Shown one piece after another: positions 41,536 through 51,204 of a stretch of 64,000 nucleotides of DNA. The stretch is taken from NCBI GenBank assembly GCA_023206055.1, contig CP065367.1, positions 1,550,001 to 1,614,000 of the forward strand, written 5' to 3'. Origin of the DNA: Vibrio cyclitrophicus (GTDB taxonomy: Bacteria > Pseudomonadota > Gammaproteobacteria > Enterobacterales > Vibrionaceae). A model generated the notes under the pieces. That model saw nothing but the letters and a program-made list of their open reading frames with translations, was not told the origin of the DNA and made no database searches. A program made the translations under genes and the position numbers. Position 1 is the first letter of the stretch; each line of letters starts with the position of its first letter.

Positions 41536-42675
41536 TTAATCTAGCCCCACCAAAGATTCAAGAGTTAAGTCTTTGATTGTCTTTGCGCCAGTTAGAGTCA
41601 TTGCAACGCGCATCTCTTTGTCATACAGGTCGAGTAGATTCTCAACGCCTGCTTGTCCTTGTGCCGCTAACGCGTAAACGAAAGAGCGGCCAAGCAAGGT
41701 GCAGTCTGCGCCCATCGCCATCATACGAACCACATCTAAGCCAGTACGAATACCAGAGTCGACCAGAATCTTAGTGTCGCCTTTTACTGCATCTGCAATC
41801 GCAGGCAAGGCTTTAGCACTCGATAGAACGCCATCAAGCTGACGACCACCATGGTTTGAAACCACAATGCCGTCTGCGCCAAATCTTACGGCGTCTTTTG
41901 CATCTTCTTGATCAAGAATGCCTTTGATGACCATTGGGCCGTCCCAGAAATCACGGATCCACTCTAGGTCTTTCCACGAAATCGATGGGTCGAAGTTGTC
42001 ACCTAACCAACCGATGTAATCTTCCAGTTTGGTTGGAGAGCCGCGGTAAGTCGAGATGTTGCCAAGATCGTGTGGCTTACCGAGTAAACCTACATCAACG
42101 GCCCAGCTAGGATGACGCATAGATTGAAATACGCGGCGTATTGCTGCATTTGGGCCACTCATTCCTGAGTGCATGTCACGGTAGCGAGCGCCGGGTACAG
42201 GCATGTCTACCGTAAAGACCAGTGTTGTCACGCCAGCCGCTTTTGCACGTTCCAATACGTTCTTCATGAAGCCGCGATCTTTTAACACGTAAAGCTGGAA
42301 CCACATTGGGCGTTCAATCTTAGGTGCGACTTCTTCAATCGGGCATACCGACACGGTGGACATGGTAAAAGGGATGCCTTTGTTGTCCGCAGCTTTTGCA
42401 GCTTGTACCTCGCCACGTCGTGCGTACATGCCTGTTAGTCCAACCGGAGCTAAGGCAATCGGCATCGCCAGCTTTTCGCCAAACAATTCGGTTTCCAAAT
42501 TTAGGTCCGACATGTCATTAAGTACACGCTGCTTGAGCGCGATCTCTGCAAGATCGGCCGTGTTGCGGCGTAGGGTATGTTCTCCGTAAGAACCGCCGTC
42601 AATGTAGTGAAAAAGAAACGGTGGTAATTTTGCTTTTGCTGCGGCGCGGTAATCAGTCGATGCGGATATGATCAT
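41536..42675 (-). CDS. lldD: L-lactate dehydrogenase (FMN)
   Basis: A 379-residue FMN alpha-hydroxyacid dehydrogenase. The motifs are DYRAAAKAKLPPFLFHYIDGG at the start (shown only as DYRAAAKAKLPPF), PIALAPVGLTGM, WFQLYVLKDR, VFTVDMPVPGARYRD and VVSNHGGRQLDG with the catalytic histidine. It oxidises L-lactate to pyruvate and reduces quinone at the inner membrane. The length equals that of E. coli LldD. It lies 205 bp after lldP on the same strand and belongs to the lldP-lldD-dld unit. Confidence 0.95.
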   Translation of the reverse strand: MIISASTDYRAAAKAKLPPFLFHYIDGGSYGEHTLRRNTADLAEIALKQRVLNDMSDLNLETELFGEKLAMPIALAPVGLTGMYARRGEVQAAKAADNKGIPFTMSTVSVCPIEEVAPKIERPMWFQLYVLKDRGFMKNVLERAKAAGVTTLVFTVDMPVPGARYRDMHSGMSGPNAAIRRVFQSMRHPSWAVDVGLLGKPHDLGNISTYRGSPTKLEDYIGWLGDNFDPSISWKDLEWIRDFWDGPMVIKGILDQEDAKDAVRFGADGIVVSNHGGRQLDGVLSSAKALPAIADAVKGDTKILVDSGIRTGLDVVRMMAMGADCTLLGRSFVYALAAQGQAGVENLLDLYDKEMRVAMTLTGAKTIKDLTLESLVGLD

Positions 42676-42880
42676 AATTTCAGTCCTAAATTCTTGGGAT
42701 GTTGCCCTTCTGTGAGAGCTTGGCTTGGGCTGCTTGTTATTCTTAATAAAGTGGCGTTAATACCCGAGGGTGTTGATGTGTTTTAGTATCCATTCCGAAA
42801 CTCATCAACTGTCTTATTAGACGGTGTTGCAGTCGGGGAATTGAGTATTAACGCCAAGTGCTTTTGTAACGACTTATGGT

Positions 42881-44587
42881 TTACATAAGTGCGTCTGTCA
42901 TTTTGAAGCCGTAGATAACCACTAGGCCGATGATTCCTGTCATTACTAAGTAGTAGAACGTTGGGATGATAGTCTTACGTAGTGTTGCGCCTTCGCGTCC
43001 TAACAAGCCTACGGTCGCCGATGCGGCTACCACGTTGTGAATCGCAATCATGTTACCTGCTGCTGCACCAACGGCTTGCAGAGCAACAACCACAGCACTA
43101 GAGATAGATAGAGTTTGTGCTACTTCGAATTGGAACTGGCTGAACATCATGTTTGAAACGGTGTTCGAACCTGCAATGAAGGCACCTAACGCACCAACTG
43201 TGGCACTTAACGCTGGGAATGCGCTGCCAACTAGGTCAGCTGCAAAGTTTGCAGTGGTTACTGGCATACTTGCTAAATCAGCGCCGTTAACACCAGAGTT
43301 AATGAAGATACGCACCATTGGGATGGTGAACACCAGTACAAAGCCTGCGCCAATCAGAGTCTTGCTCGACTCACCAAACGCTTTAGCTAGTGGTGTTGTG
43401 CTGCGTGATTGCATTAGAACAGCAACCAGTGCGACGAATACCAAGATACCGCCAGGTAGATACAGAGGTTGAATCGCAGTGCTTACGCCTGTCTCGCCTA
43501 GGATGTTGCTGAACGAAAGGCTAACGCTCTTAAGTAGGCCTTTGAACTCAGGGCTCACACGGCTAGCAACGAGAGTGACAGCGAGCAGCACGTAAGGTGC
43601 CCATGCCATCGCCATGCTCATTTTCTTATGACCTTGCTTACTGTTTGAATGAGTGTCGTCTAGATCGATTTTCAAAGAACCTAGCCATTCTGCTGGCCAC
43701 TTGTCTTCGCTTTCAAAGTCCCATTTTGATTTTGGTACTAGGAAGCCGCGTTTTGCTGCTGTTACAACAATTGCTAGGCCAACCAAACCACCAATCAGTG
43801 ATGGGAACTCTGCACCTAGGAAAACACCTGTTAGTGCGTAAGGAATAGTGAAAGCAGCACCTGCGAACAGTGCGAACGGCAGGATATCAAGACCTTCAGT
43901 CCAGCTTTTGTTCTTACCGAAGAAGCGAGTCAGCATCATCGCCATCAATACAGGAATCATCACACCAACGCAGGCGTGGATGATCGCAACACTTGATGTG
44001 ATCTGTTGTAGGTAAGCATCCCATGTTGAACCATTGGCAATCAGGCTTTCACCAATGTTGTGCGTATCCAAACCTTTGTTTACGCCAACAATGATAGGTG
44101 TACCAACCGCGCCGAATGATACTGGCGTAGATTGAATCATCATGCCCATCAGTACCGCGGCTAATGCTGGGAAGCCGATAGCAACCAGTAGTGGAGCGGC
44201 AATAGCTGCAGGTGTACCGAAGCCAGATGCGCCCTCGATGAATGAACCAAAACACCAAGCTATGATGATTGCCTGAACGCGACGGTCAGCGGATATATCC
44301 GTGAAGCCATTGCGAATAGTGGTGATAGCTCCGGTGTGCTTCAAAGTGTTTAATAAGAAGATGGCGCCGAACACAATCCAGAGAACCGACACGGTTATGC
44401 CGAAACCTTGGAATACGGAAGCCAACACGCGAGTGCTAGACATATCCCAAGCAAATAGGGCAATAGCAACGGTTAGTGCGAATGCCACTGGCATCGCTTT
44501 TTTCGCTGGCCAGTTCAGGCCAACCAGTAGAATCGCTGCAACAACTATTGGCGAAAAGGCCAATAAAGCTAGTAGAGTTTCACTCAT
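42881..44587 (-). CDS. lldP: L-lactate permease
   Basis: A 568-residue proton-coupled lactate importer of the LctP family, with about 12-14 membrane helices. Typical markers are FGSFIEGASGFGTPAAIAAP, VSFGAVGTPIIVGV, AFIAGSNTVSNMMFS and GNMIAIHNVVAASATVG. It supplies LldD and Dld in the same direction. It is divergent from a LysR regulator across 234 bp that contains a repeated TGTAATTG, a candidate regulator box. LldR/GntR-type control is absent, so LysR control is the simplest reading. Confidence 0.94.
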   Translation of the reverse strand: MSETLLALLAFSPIVVAAILLVGLNWPAKKAMPVAFALTVAIALFAWDMSSTRVLASVFQGFGITVSVLWIVFGAIFLLNTLKHTGAITTIRNGFTDISADRRVQAIIIAWCFGSFIEGASGFGTPAAIAAPLLVAIGFPALAAVLMGMMIQSTPVSFGAVGTPIIVGVNKGLDTHNIGESLIANGSTWDAYLQQITSSVAIIHACVGVMIPVLMAMMLTRFFGKNKSWTEGLDILPFALFAGAAFTIPYALTGVFLGAEFPSLIGGLVGLAIVVTAAKRGFLVPKSKWDFESEDKWPAEWLGSLKIDLDDTHSNSKQGHKKMSMAMAWAPYVLLAVTLVASRVSPEFKGLLKSVSLSFSNILGETGVSTAIQPLYLPGGILVFVALVAVLMQSRSTTPLAKAFGESSKTLIGAGFVLVFTIPMVRIFINSGVNGADLASMPVTTANFAADLVGSAFPALSATVGALGAFIAGSNTVSNMMFSQFQFEVAQTLSISSAVVVALQAVGAAAGNMIAIHNVVAASATVGLLGREGATLRKTIIPTFYYLVMTGIIGLVVIYGFKMTDALM

Positions 44588-44821
44588 GGGTACTTCCTCG
44601 TACTGTTTTCAAACGTTCATGTTTGAAGTAAAGATCACGTTATGGTTTGTCGTCATTTGAGTCGCTCTGGCCTCTAAACGGGAACCTTATTTGGGCGACT
44701 CTTGTAATTGGAATGACTGTTTTTGTAATTGTTTTGTTAATTTGGCGTGAATTTACCCCTTTATTTTTTATTGATATAGGGAAATAATGAAAATAATTAA
44801 TTCCAAAATTGGCATAATCAG

Positions 44822-45739
44822 ATGCGAGCAGACGATTTGATCCTGTTTTCACAGGTAGTTGAACTGGGTAGTTTTAGTAAGGTGGCAGAACAAAATAACC
44901 TTACAAATTCGGTAGTTAGTAAGAGAATTGCGCGATTGGAAGAAGAAATTGGCGTGCAATTATTATATCGAACGACGCGTAAATTGACCCTGACCGAGGC
45001 GGGCAAGGCAATGTTACACAGCGCTAAAAATGTGAAGCAGGCGGCGCAAGAGGCTATGGACGCAGTTTCAGGCTTTGGTGAAAATGTCAGTGGTCATATC
45101 AAAATGTCAGTGCCTACTATCTCCGGAGATTTGATTCTCGCAGACGCCGTTGCCGAGTTTTGTAATATGCACCCAGGTTTAACGGTCGATATGTCGCTTA
45201 ACAATCGCTTTGTCGATTTGGTTGAGGATGGGTTGGACTTGGTGATTCGTACGGGTTACCTGGAAGACTCCAGCTTGATTGCCCGTCATATATTGGATTC
45301 GCAATGGGTGGTGTGTGCTTCGCCATCTTATATTGCTAAAAACGGCAAGCCGATGCTGCCTAAAGACTTGGTGCAGCACAACTGCTTGCAATACGCCTAT
45401 CAAACAACGGGTGCCAGCGAATGGCAGTTCTTGCACAGTAAAGATGGCTGTACCGACAACGACAAATACATAGTGCGTGTTTCGGGCTCTTTCTCGACTG
45501 ACAATGCGACGGCGCTAAGAAAAGCCGCATTAGGCGGACATGGAGTGGCGTACGTACCACGATGTCTGGTTTATCACGATATACGCAACGGTCAGCTGGT
45601 GGACATCTTCCCTGACTTAGTGGGCAAGAAGCTCGGTATTTATGCGGTTTACCCTTTTACTCGCCAGCCGCCCAACAAGATTAAGTTATTGATTGAACAC
45701 ATTAGAACTCGTTATCTGACGATTTCTCACTATTTTTAA
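44822..45739 (+). CDS. LysR-family regulator of the lactate cluster (CrgA-like branch)
   Basis: A 305-residue regulator. The N-terminus (DLILFSQVVELGSFSKVAEQ, LTNSVVSKRIARLE) is a winged helix; the effector domain follows (GHIKMSVPTISGDLILADAV, SLIARHILDSQWVVCAS). It is divergent from lldP, which is the main reason to link it to lactate. The prolyl oligopeptidase gene starts 11 bp after its stop, so the two are probably cotranscribed. Confidence 0.85.
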   Translation: MRADDLILFSQVVELGSFSKVAEQNNLTNSVVSKRIARLEEEIGVQLLYRTTRKLTLTEAGKAMLHSAKNVKQAAQEAMDAVSGFGENVSGHIKMSVPTISGDLILADAVAEFCNMHPGLTVDMSLNNRFVDLVEDGLDLVIRTGYLEDSSLIARHILDSQWVVCASPSYIAKNGKPMLPKDLVQHNCLQYAYQTTGASEWQFLHSKDGCTDNDKYIVRVSGSFSTDNATALRKAALGGHGVAYVPRCLVYHDIRNGQLVDIFPDLVGKKLGIYAVYPFTRQPPNKIKLLIEHIRTRYLTISHYF

Positions 45740-45750
45740 TAAGGATCACG

Positions 45751-47811
45751 ATGAGCTATTTAAAAGAGTATCAATATCCAATCACCAATAAACAGATCGT
45801 CAGCGATGACTATTTTGGTCAGATAATCGAAGACCCATATCGCTGGTTAGAAGACGATAGAAGTGACGAAACTGCGCAGTGGGTGGCGAGCCAAAATACA
45901 GTCACGTTTGATTACCTTGCTCGAATCCCGTATCGCGCGGAATTGCGAGAGCGACTAGCAAAAGCGCAAGACTACAAAAAGAGCTCGCAGCCGTTTGTGC
46001 GAGGTGACTACACCTACTTCTATAAGAATGATGGTCTGCAGAATCACAGCATTCTCTATCGTCAGAAAGAAGGTCAGTCGATTGAAGTTTTCCTAGATCC
46101 GAATACTTTCTCGGAAGATGGCACTACATCACTGGGCTCTGTTTCGTTCTCAAAAGACTACAGCTTGGTGGCGTACAGCATTTCTGAAGGCGGTAGCGAC
46201 TGGCGCAAGATCTTCGTGATTGATACCGAGACTAAGCAACAGCTCGAAACGGAAATTACCGACGCAAAATTTACCGGCATCTCTTGGTTAGGTAACCGTG
46301 GCTTTTATTACTCTAGCTACGATAAGCCAGACGGTAGTCAGCTTTCAGCTCGTACTGATAAACATAAGCTGTATTTTCATGAGTTGGGCACAGAGCAAGC
46401 GAGCGACAAGGTGATCTTTGGTGCGAACAACGCTGAGCAGCACCGTTATGTGTCCGGCTACACCACCGAAGACGATCGTTACTTAATTATTCTTGGTAAA
46501 GAATCGACATCAGGTAACAGACTGTTCTATATCGATCTAGGTTTAGAGGAACAATCGCTGAATACGCTGATTGATCATGTGGATAGCGACACTTACCTAA
46601 TCGATAACCAAGACGAAGTCTTCGTCTTATATACCAATCTTGATGCACCGAACGGCAAGGTGGTGAGCTTTGATACTCGCAATCAACAGTGGCTCGATAT
46701 CATCCCTGAGAAGCCACAGCCTTTAGACATTAGCACGGGTGGCGGTTACTTGTTTGCCCACTACATGGTGGATGTGGTGTCTCAGATTGAGCAGTTGGAT
46801 TACCAAGGTAACCTAGTTCGTGAGATCCATTTACCCGGGCTGGGAACAGCCAGTGGCTTGGGTGGCAAAAACGAGCAAACTCAGCTTTATTACACCTTTA
46901 CCAACTATGTTATGCCGCCGACTATCTTCTCGTTTGATGTTGAATCTGGCAGCTCGGAAATCTATCAGCGCTCTGAGTCTCCGTTTGAGTCGGACAAATT
47001 TGAATCTAAGCAGGTCTTTTATACTTCAAAAGATGGCACTCAGGTTCCGATGCTTATCTCTTATAAGAAGGGACTAAAACTGGACGATAATAACCCAACT
47101 ATGTTGTACGCCTATGGCGGCTTCAATGTTAGCCTAACGCCTTCTTTCTCGGGTACGGTGGGCAGTTGGCTAGAACTGGGTGGCGTATATGCAGTGCCGA
47201 ACCTGCGTGGCGGTGGCGAGTATGGTAAGGCGTGGCACAAAGTGGGTATACAACAACAGAAGCAAAACGTATTTGATGACTTCATTGCCGCAGCCGAGTT
47301 CTTAATCGTAGAAAATTACACCAGCAGTGGCAAGCTGGCGATTCGCGGCGGTTCTAACGGTGGTTTGCTGGTGGGTGCTTGTATGACACAAAGGCCTGAG
47401 CTTTTCCAAGTGGCTCTGCCTGCTGTTGGGGTGTTAGATATGCTGCGTTACCACACCTTCACGTCTGGTGAAGGCTGGGCGTACGACTACGGTACATCAG
47501 CGCAAAATAAAGAGATGTTTGAATACTTGCTTGGTTACTCACCCGTTCACAATGTAGTACGCGGCGTTGATTATCCGGCGACTCTTGTCACGACCGCTGA
47601 TCATGACGACCGCGTGGTACCTGCTCACTCTTATAAGTTCATTGCAGAGCTGCAAGATAAGCATGAAGGTGATGCGCCTGTGATGATTCGTATTGACGTC
47701 AATGCAGGGCATGGTGCTGGAATGCCGCTGAGTAAAGCGATCGATCTCACTGCCGATATCTATGCGTTTACCCTGTTCAATATGGGGATTGAGTCTCTAG
47801 ATTCATTTTAA
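45751..47811 (+). CDS. Prolyl oligopeptidase-family serine peptidase
   Basis: A 686-residue cytosolic enzyme with no signal peptide. A seven-blade beta-propeller (about 75-400) precedes the catalytic alpha/beta hydrolase domain. The catalytic triad is Ser535 (GGSNGG), Asp620 (DHDDRVVP) and His654 (NAGHGAG). The N-terminal YPITNKQIVSDDYFGQIIED matches the family. It cuts short peptides after proline. It shares an 11-bp gap with the LysR gene upstream, so it may be expressed together with it, although no metabolic link to lactate is evident. Confidence 0.93.
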   Translation: MSYLKEYQYPITNKQIVSDDYFGQIIEDPYRWLEDDRSDETAQWVASQNTVTFDYLARIPYRAELRERLAKAQDYKKSSQPFVRGDYTYFYKNDGLQNHSILYRQKEGQSIEVFLDPNTFSEDGTTSLGSVSFSKDYSLVAYSISEGGSDWRKIFVIDTETKQQLETEITDAKFTGISWLGNRGFYYSSYDKPDGSQLSARTDKHKLYFHELGTEQASDKVIFGANNAEQHRYVSGYTTEDDRYLIILGKESTSGNRLFYIDLGLEEQSLNTLIDHVDSDTYLIDNQDEVFVLYTNLDAPNGKVVSFDTRNQQWLDIIPEKPQPLDISTGGGYLFAHYMVDVVSQIEQLDYQGNLVREIHLPGLGTASGLGGKNEQTQLYYTFTNYVMPPTIFSFDVESGSSEIYQRSESPFESDKFESKQVFYTSKDGTQVPMLISYKKGLKLDDNNPTMLYAYGGFNVSLTPSFSGTVGSWLELGGVYAVPNLRGGGEYGKAWHKVGIQQQKQNVFDDFIAAAEFLIVENYTSSGKLAIRGGSNGGLLVGACMTQRPELFQVALPAVGVLDMLRYHTFTSGEGWAYDYGTSAQNKEMFEYLLGYSPVHNVVRGVDYPATLVTTADHDDRVVPAHSYKFIAELQDKHEGDAPVMIRIDVNAGHGAGMPLSKAIDLTADIYAFTLFNMGIESLDSF

Positions 47812-47858
47812 ATAATGGATTGATTCCATAAAACTGATACTTGAAGTTGAATCACTAA

Positions 47859-47891
47859 CCTCAAAATCGCCCTTAGATTTTGAGGTTTTTT
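47859..47891 (+). terminator. Terminator after the prolyl oligopeptidase gene
   Basis: A perfect 10-bp stem (CCTCAAAATC with GATTTTGAGG) around a 7-nt loop is followed by TTTTTT. The rest of the 375-bp gap to the porin holds the LacI-type operator at 47982 and the porin promoter. Confidence 0.9.
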
Positions 47892-47981
47892 CATATTTAT
47901 GAAAACCAATCAAAATTGCACCATATTTACCTCGCTCCACCACACTCTTTTCCGTGATAGACCCCGCCATTACTGATGAAA

Positions 47982-47995
47982 TGAAAGCGATTTCA
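47982..47995. promoter_or_regulatory. LacI-type operator upstream of the porin gene
   Basis: TGAAAGCGATTTCA keeps the outer arms TGAAA/TTTCA and a central CG, as in LacI-family operators. It is similar to sites at 50042, 50141 and 52584, which ties the porin to the same regulon. Confidence 0.55.
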
Positions 47996-48186
47996 AGCCG
48001 TATTATTACGAATTTTTACGTCTATCTATCTGATTCTAAATAAATAACTATATCTGGTGATTACTCTAAAAGTTTCATGGCTTTGAGGCTGATTTATCAG
48101 TGTGAACAGCAACTAACTTTTCAACGCTTTCATTGCTTAATATTTCCCTGTTCGATGAAAACTCAAAAAAATAATAGGGAATTACA

Positions 48187-49527
48187 ATGCAAAAATTTAA
48201 GCTTTTGCCAATAACGGTCGCAGTGGCGACATCGCTTGCTTCACTCTCTTCTTTTGCTGCTGACACCGATATTGAAGCATTAGAAAAACGAATCCAAGAG
48301 TTAGAGTCTAGAGTTGTTGATGTTACTTATGTTAACGACCAGCAACCAGCGGTACTAACTGCAGAAACAAAAGTACCGGAGGGTATCGTCTTCTCTGGTT
48401 ACGCTCGTTACGGTGCTCACTACAAAAGTGGTGATGAGCGTTACGTAGACATCGGTACAACAGGTCGATCTGTTGGTCGTTTGGGTAACGAAGCCAATGG
48501 TGGTGAAGTTCAGTTAGCTAAGCTTTTCCAAGCTGACAATGGTGCGATTTGGGACGTCGTATTCATGGCTGACCACTGGGAAGCAGACGCTTGGGCTGAC
48601 GACGGCGGCTTAAGTATGAAAAAAATGTACGCTGGTGTAACCAACGTATTTGAAAGCCAACCAGAACTTTATATGTGGGCTGGTCGTGACTTCCATCAAC
48701 GTCCACAACAAGGTTTGAACGATTACTTTTGGATGACACACGATGGTCAAGGCGCTGGCTTTAACAACCTAGATTTCGGTGGTGCCAAGCTAGACATGGG
48801 CTTTGTTGGCCAAGTGAAAGGCGGCCTAGTGAACGACAACGGTCGATACGCTGTAACCGCTAAATTACACAGCATTGACGCTGGTATTGGTAACCTAGAT
48901 TTCTACGCGAACTACGGTTTTGCATCGAGCGAAGCGGATACGTCAACGACAACTGAGTATGTATACGATCCAGATACAGACACTATGGTGCCAGTGGTAA
49001 CTGAAGGTAAAAAATACAGTGATGAAACTGCATACCTTGTAGGTGCGACTCTTGGGCTAGGTGATTCTAACAAGTTGGTTGTTAAGTATGGTGACGGTGC
49101 AGACTCATCTGTATTTGAGCTGAAAGGTGATTACCAAACTTTCTATGCAAGTTTAGAAGGTAACTACGCGGCGTCAGACAACTTCATCATCGATTACTTA
49201 GTGTCGTACAAAGACAACTCTGGTTCAGATCTAGACCGTGAGAACACGGAATATGCGGGTATCGTTCGTCCACAATACCAATGGAATGATGTTCACTCTA
49301 CATGGTTAGAAGCTGGCTACGGCATGGTTGATTATGATGACGACGGCGAAGAGAACGCGTGGAAAGTAACGCTGTCTCAAAACGTTTCTCTAGGTGGCTT
49401 ACCTTGGAGCCGTCCCATGCTTCGTTTCTACACAACAGTGGGTGATGTAGAAACGAAAGGCAACACAGTGAAGACAACCAACGTTGATACATTGTCATTC
49501 GGTGCAATGTTTGAAGCTTGGTGGTAA
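48187..49527 (+). CDS. LamB/ScrY-type carbohydrate porin
   Basis: A 446-residue outer-membrane porin of the maltoporin family. A signal peptide ends at SFAA-DTD. A short coiled coil (DIEALEKRIQELESRVVDV) as in ScrY/periplasmic-extension porins is followed by an 18-strand-type barrel (FSGYARYGAHYKSGD, MWAGRDFHQRPQQGLNDYF). It lets oligosaccharides cross the outer membrane. It lacks a maltose-regulon neighbourhood and lies just before the beta-glucoside ABC cluster with its own LacI-type operator, so it is probably the entry pore for that cluster. The 181-bp 3' tail ends in a strong terminator. Confidence 0.87.
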   Translation: MQKFKLLPITVAVATSLASLSSFAADTDIEALEKRIQELESRVVDVTYVNDQQPAVLTAETKVPEGIVFSGYARYGAHYKSGDERYVDIGTTGRSVGRLGNEANGGEVQLAKLFQADNGAIWDVVFMADHWEADAWADDGGLSMKKMYAGVTNVFESQPELYMWAGRDFHQRPQQGLNDYFWMTHDGQGAGFNNLDFGGAKLDMGFVGQVKGGLVNDNGRYAVTAKLHSIDAGIGNLDFYANYGFASSEADTSTTTEYVYDPDTDTMVPVVTEGKKYSDETAYLVGATLGLGDSNKLVVKYGDGADSSVFELKGDYQTFYASLEGNYAASDNFIIDYLVSYKDNSGSDLDRENTEYAGIVRPQYQWNDVHSTWLEAGYGMVDYDDDGEENAWKVTLSQNVSLGGLPWSRPMLRFYTTVGDVETKGNTVKTTNVDTLSFGAMFEAWW

Positions 49528-49546
49528 TCACAAGCTAGAAACAGCA

Positions 49547-49733
49547 GCTCTTTGAATTAGGCATATTTTCAAAGAGCGATGCTTTCAAATATCCATGCTT
49601 ATTAAGAGCATACGTTGAAATACCTATGCTTTTAAAGAGTAAGTAATACTGTCCATTTTAGCCCTAAAGGCAGATTGATTAGGGCACGTTTCAATTAACT
49701 CCATTCTTGGGCACATTTTTGTGCCCTTTTTTT
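49547..49733 (+). ncRNA. Structured 3' tail of the porin mRNA (candidate 3'UTR sRNA)
   Basis: A perfect 10-bp hairpin (GCTCTTTGAA 49547-49556 with TTCAAAGAGC 49568-49577) starts 20 bp past the porin stop. The region ends with the terminator stem GGGCAC/GTGCCC and a seven-T run at 49709-49733. Long porin 3' tails of this shape are sources of Hfq-bound sRNAs in Vibrio. That this one is processed into an sRNA is inference. Confidence 0.35.
49709..49733 (+). terminator. Terminator after the porin gene
   Basis: Stem GGGCAC with GTGCCC around a 6-nt loop is followed by TTTTTTT. The next 300 bp, to 50041, hold no convincing gene; TTTCATGAAA at 50008-50017 is a perfect palindrome, and an 11-mer TTCATGATTTC occurs at 50001 and again at 50052. 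Confidence 0.88.
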
Positions 49734-50041
49734 CGTCTTGAATATCTGTTCTATCATTTGGGATTACCTCTCATCTATTCTCCATGAGGTCTTCAATACC
49801 TCGTTTCATATTATTTTAACTTACCTCGCGTACCCTGCTTTATCCTTAGTGTTCGCAATGACTAATTTGTATCGTGACCCTTTTATATCAATAGGTTATA
49901 TGGTGGTAATGCTAGATATCAATCGTATTTGATACGCCAATAGGTGTATTGGAACTCCTTCACTGAACTAAGGCTTTTAACAAAACTGACTAACTATGGA
50001 TTCATGATTTCATGAAACAGTTTCATGGCGTGAAGGGAATC

Positions 50042-50055
50042 TGTAAGCGCTTTCA
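50042..50055. promoter_or_regulatory. LacI-type operator O1 upstream of the LacI gene
   Basis: TGTAAGCGCTTTCA is a palindrome with one mismatched pair and the central CG that LacI proteins recognise. It lies 137 bp before the LacI start. Confidence 0.6.
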
Positions 50056-50140
50056 TGATTTCCATAACTGGCCTTTTTAGCGCCGGGTTTAGTGTGATGA
50101 CACTCACTTCAACTAAAACGTATTTTCTTAATAATCGTTT

Positions 50141-50154
50141 TGTAAGCGGTTACA
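50141..50154. promoter_or_regulatory. LacI-type operator O2 just before the LacI gene
   Basis: TGTAAGCGGTTACA, flanked by one more matching pair (T and A), is a near-perfect palindrome with central CG-like core. It ends 24 bp before the start codon of the LacI gene, well placed for autorepression. Confidence 0.65.
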
Positions 50155-50178
50155 AGCTAATGAAGTATCGAGGTTCGA

Positions 50179-51186
50179 GTGGCGACAATTAAACACGTAT
50201 CAGAACATGCAGGTGTGTCTCAGGCGACAGTGTCTAGAGTCATTAATGGCACCAGTAGAGTCAGTCATGACAAGAAGCTAAAGGTTGAAAAAGCGATCAA
50301 AGAGTTGGGGTATCGTCCGAACTCCATCGCTCAAGCCTTGGCTTCAAGTCGTACAGGTAGTGTTGGTGTTGTTGTTCCAGAACTTGGCGGTTCGTTCTAT
50401 TCAGGCATTTTGCATTGTATAGAAGAGAACTTACGCCGCTTTGGTTACCACGCTGTCGTCACGGCGGGTTCTAACACTGAGCAAGGGCAGCGCGAGTCTG
50501 TAGAGTTTTTATTGGGGCGTCGAGTTGATGCTTTGATTCTTCATACTCAACTGCTGAGTGATGACTATTTAATTGAATTGGAAGAACAGGGGACCCCTGT
50601 GGTTTTGATTAACCGCTTCATCCCAGAAATGGCGATGAGTTGCATAGATATTGATAACGAAGTCGGGGGGCTACTCGCTACTCAATATCTTTTGCAAAAG
50701 GGACATACAGATATCGCGTGTATTACCGGGCCTTTAGATAAAGCAGATGCTAGGGGGCGTTTGCAGGGGTATCGAAAGGCCTTGGAAGAAGCAGGTGTGC
50801 CATACGATGAAGCCTTAGTCTCGGAAGCGGGTTTTACTGAAGAGACGGGCATCAGCGCTATGAAAAAGCTGATGAATCGTAAGTGTCATTTCACAGCAGT
50901 ATTTGCTTCGAATGATCACATGGCATTTGGCGCATTCGAAGTCTTACATCAGGAGGGATTGTCTGTTCCGAAGGACGTTTCACTGGTGGGCTTTGATAAC
51001 ACCATCTTCGCGCGTTATCTGACCCCTAGTTTGACCACCATTAATTTCCCAATTGAAGAGATGAGCATTGAAGCAGTGCAGCTCACTCTACAAAAGCTAA
51101 AAAAAATAAAACATGACGTGAACTTTAAATTGCTGCCGACGTTGGTCACTAGAAACTCGGTATCGGATTTACCAGTTACCCTATAA
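50179..51186 (+). CDS. LacI-family repressor of the beta-glucoside locus
   Basis: A 335-residue regulator that starts at GTG. The N-terminal helix-turn-helix and hinge are canonical (TIKHVSEHAGVSQATVSRVI, SIAQALASSRTGSVGVVVP), and the rest is a periplasmic-binding-protein-like effector domain. It is the first gene of the ABC operon, 18 bp before the binding-protein gene, and has two LacI-type operators upstream. It probably represses the operon and the porin until the sugar or a breakdown product binds. Confidence 0.92.
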   Translation: MATIKHVSEHAGVSQATVSRVINGTSRVSHDKKLKVEKAIKELGYRPNSIAQALASSRTGSVGVVVPELGGSFYSGILHCIEENLRRFGYHAVVTAGSNTEQGQRESVEFLLGRRVDALILHTQLLSDDYLIELEEQGTPVVLINRFIPEMAMSCIDIDNEVGGLLATQYLLQKGHTDIACITGPLDKADARGRLQGYRKALEEAGVPYDEALVSEAGFTEETGISAMKKLMNRKCHFTAVFASNDHMAFGAFEVLHQEGLSVPKDVSLVGFDNTIFARYLTPSLTTINFPIEEMSIEAVQLTLQKLKKIKHDVNFKLLPTLVTRNSVSDLPVTL

Positions 51187-51204
51187 AAATATTAAGGATA
51201 GAAC

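Noticed and set aside
43050..43472. 140-residue open frame opposite lldP
   Set aside because: Antisense shadow of a membrane protein gene; composition and position follow the lldP codons.
49738..49932. 64-residue open frame between the porin terminator and the LacI gene
   Set aside because: It begins at a non-ATG codon just after the terminator, has no Shine-Dalgarno, and its hydrophobic stretch is what AT-rich sequence gives by chance.
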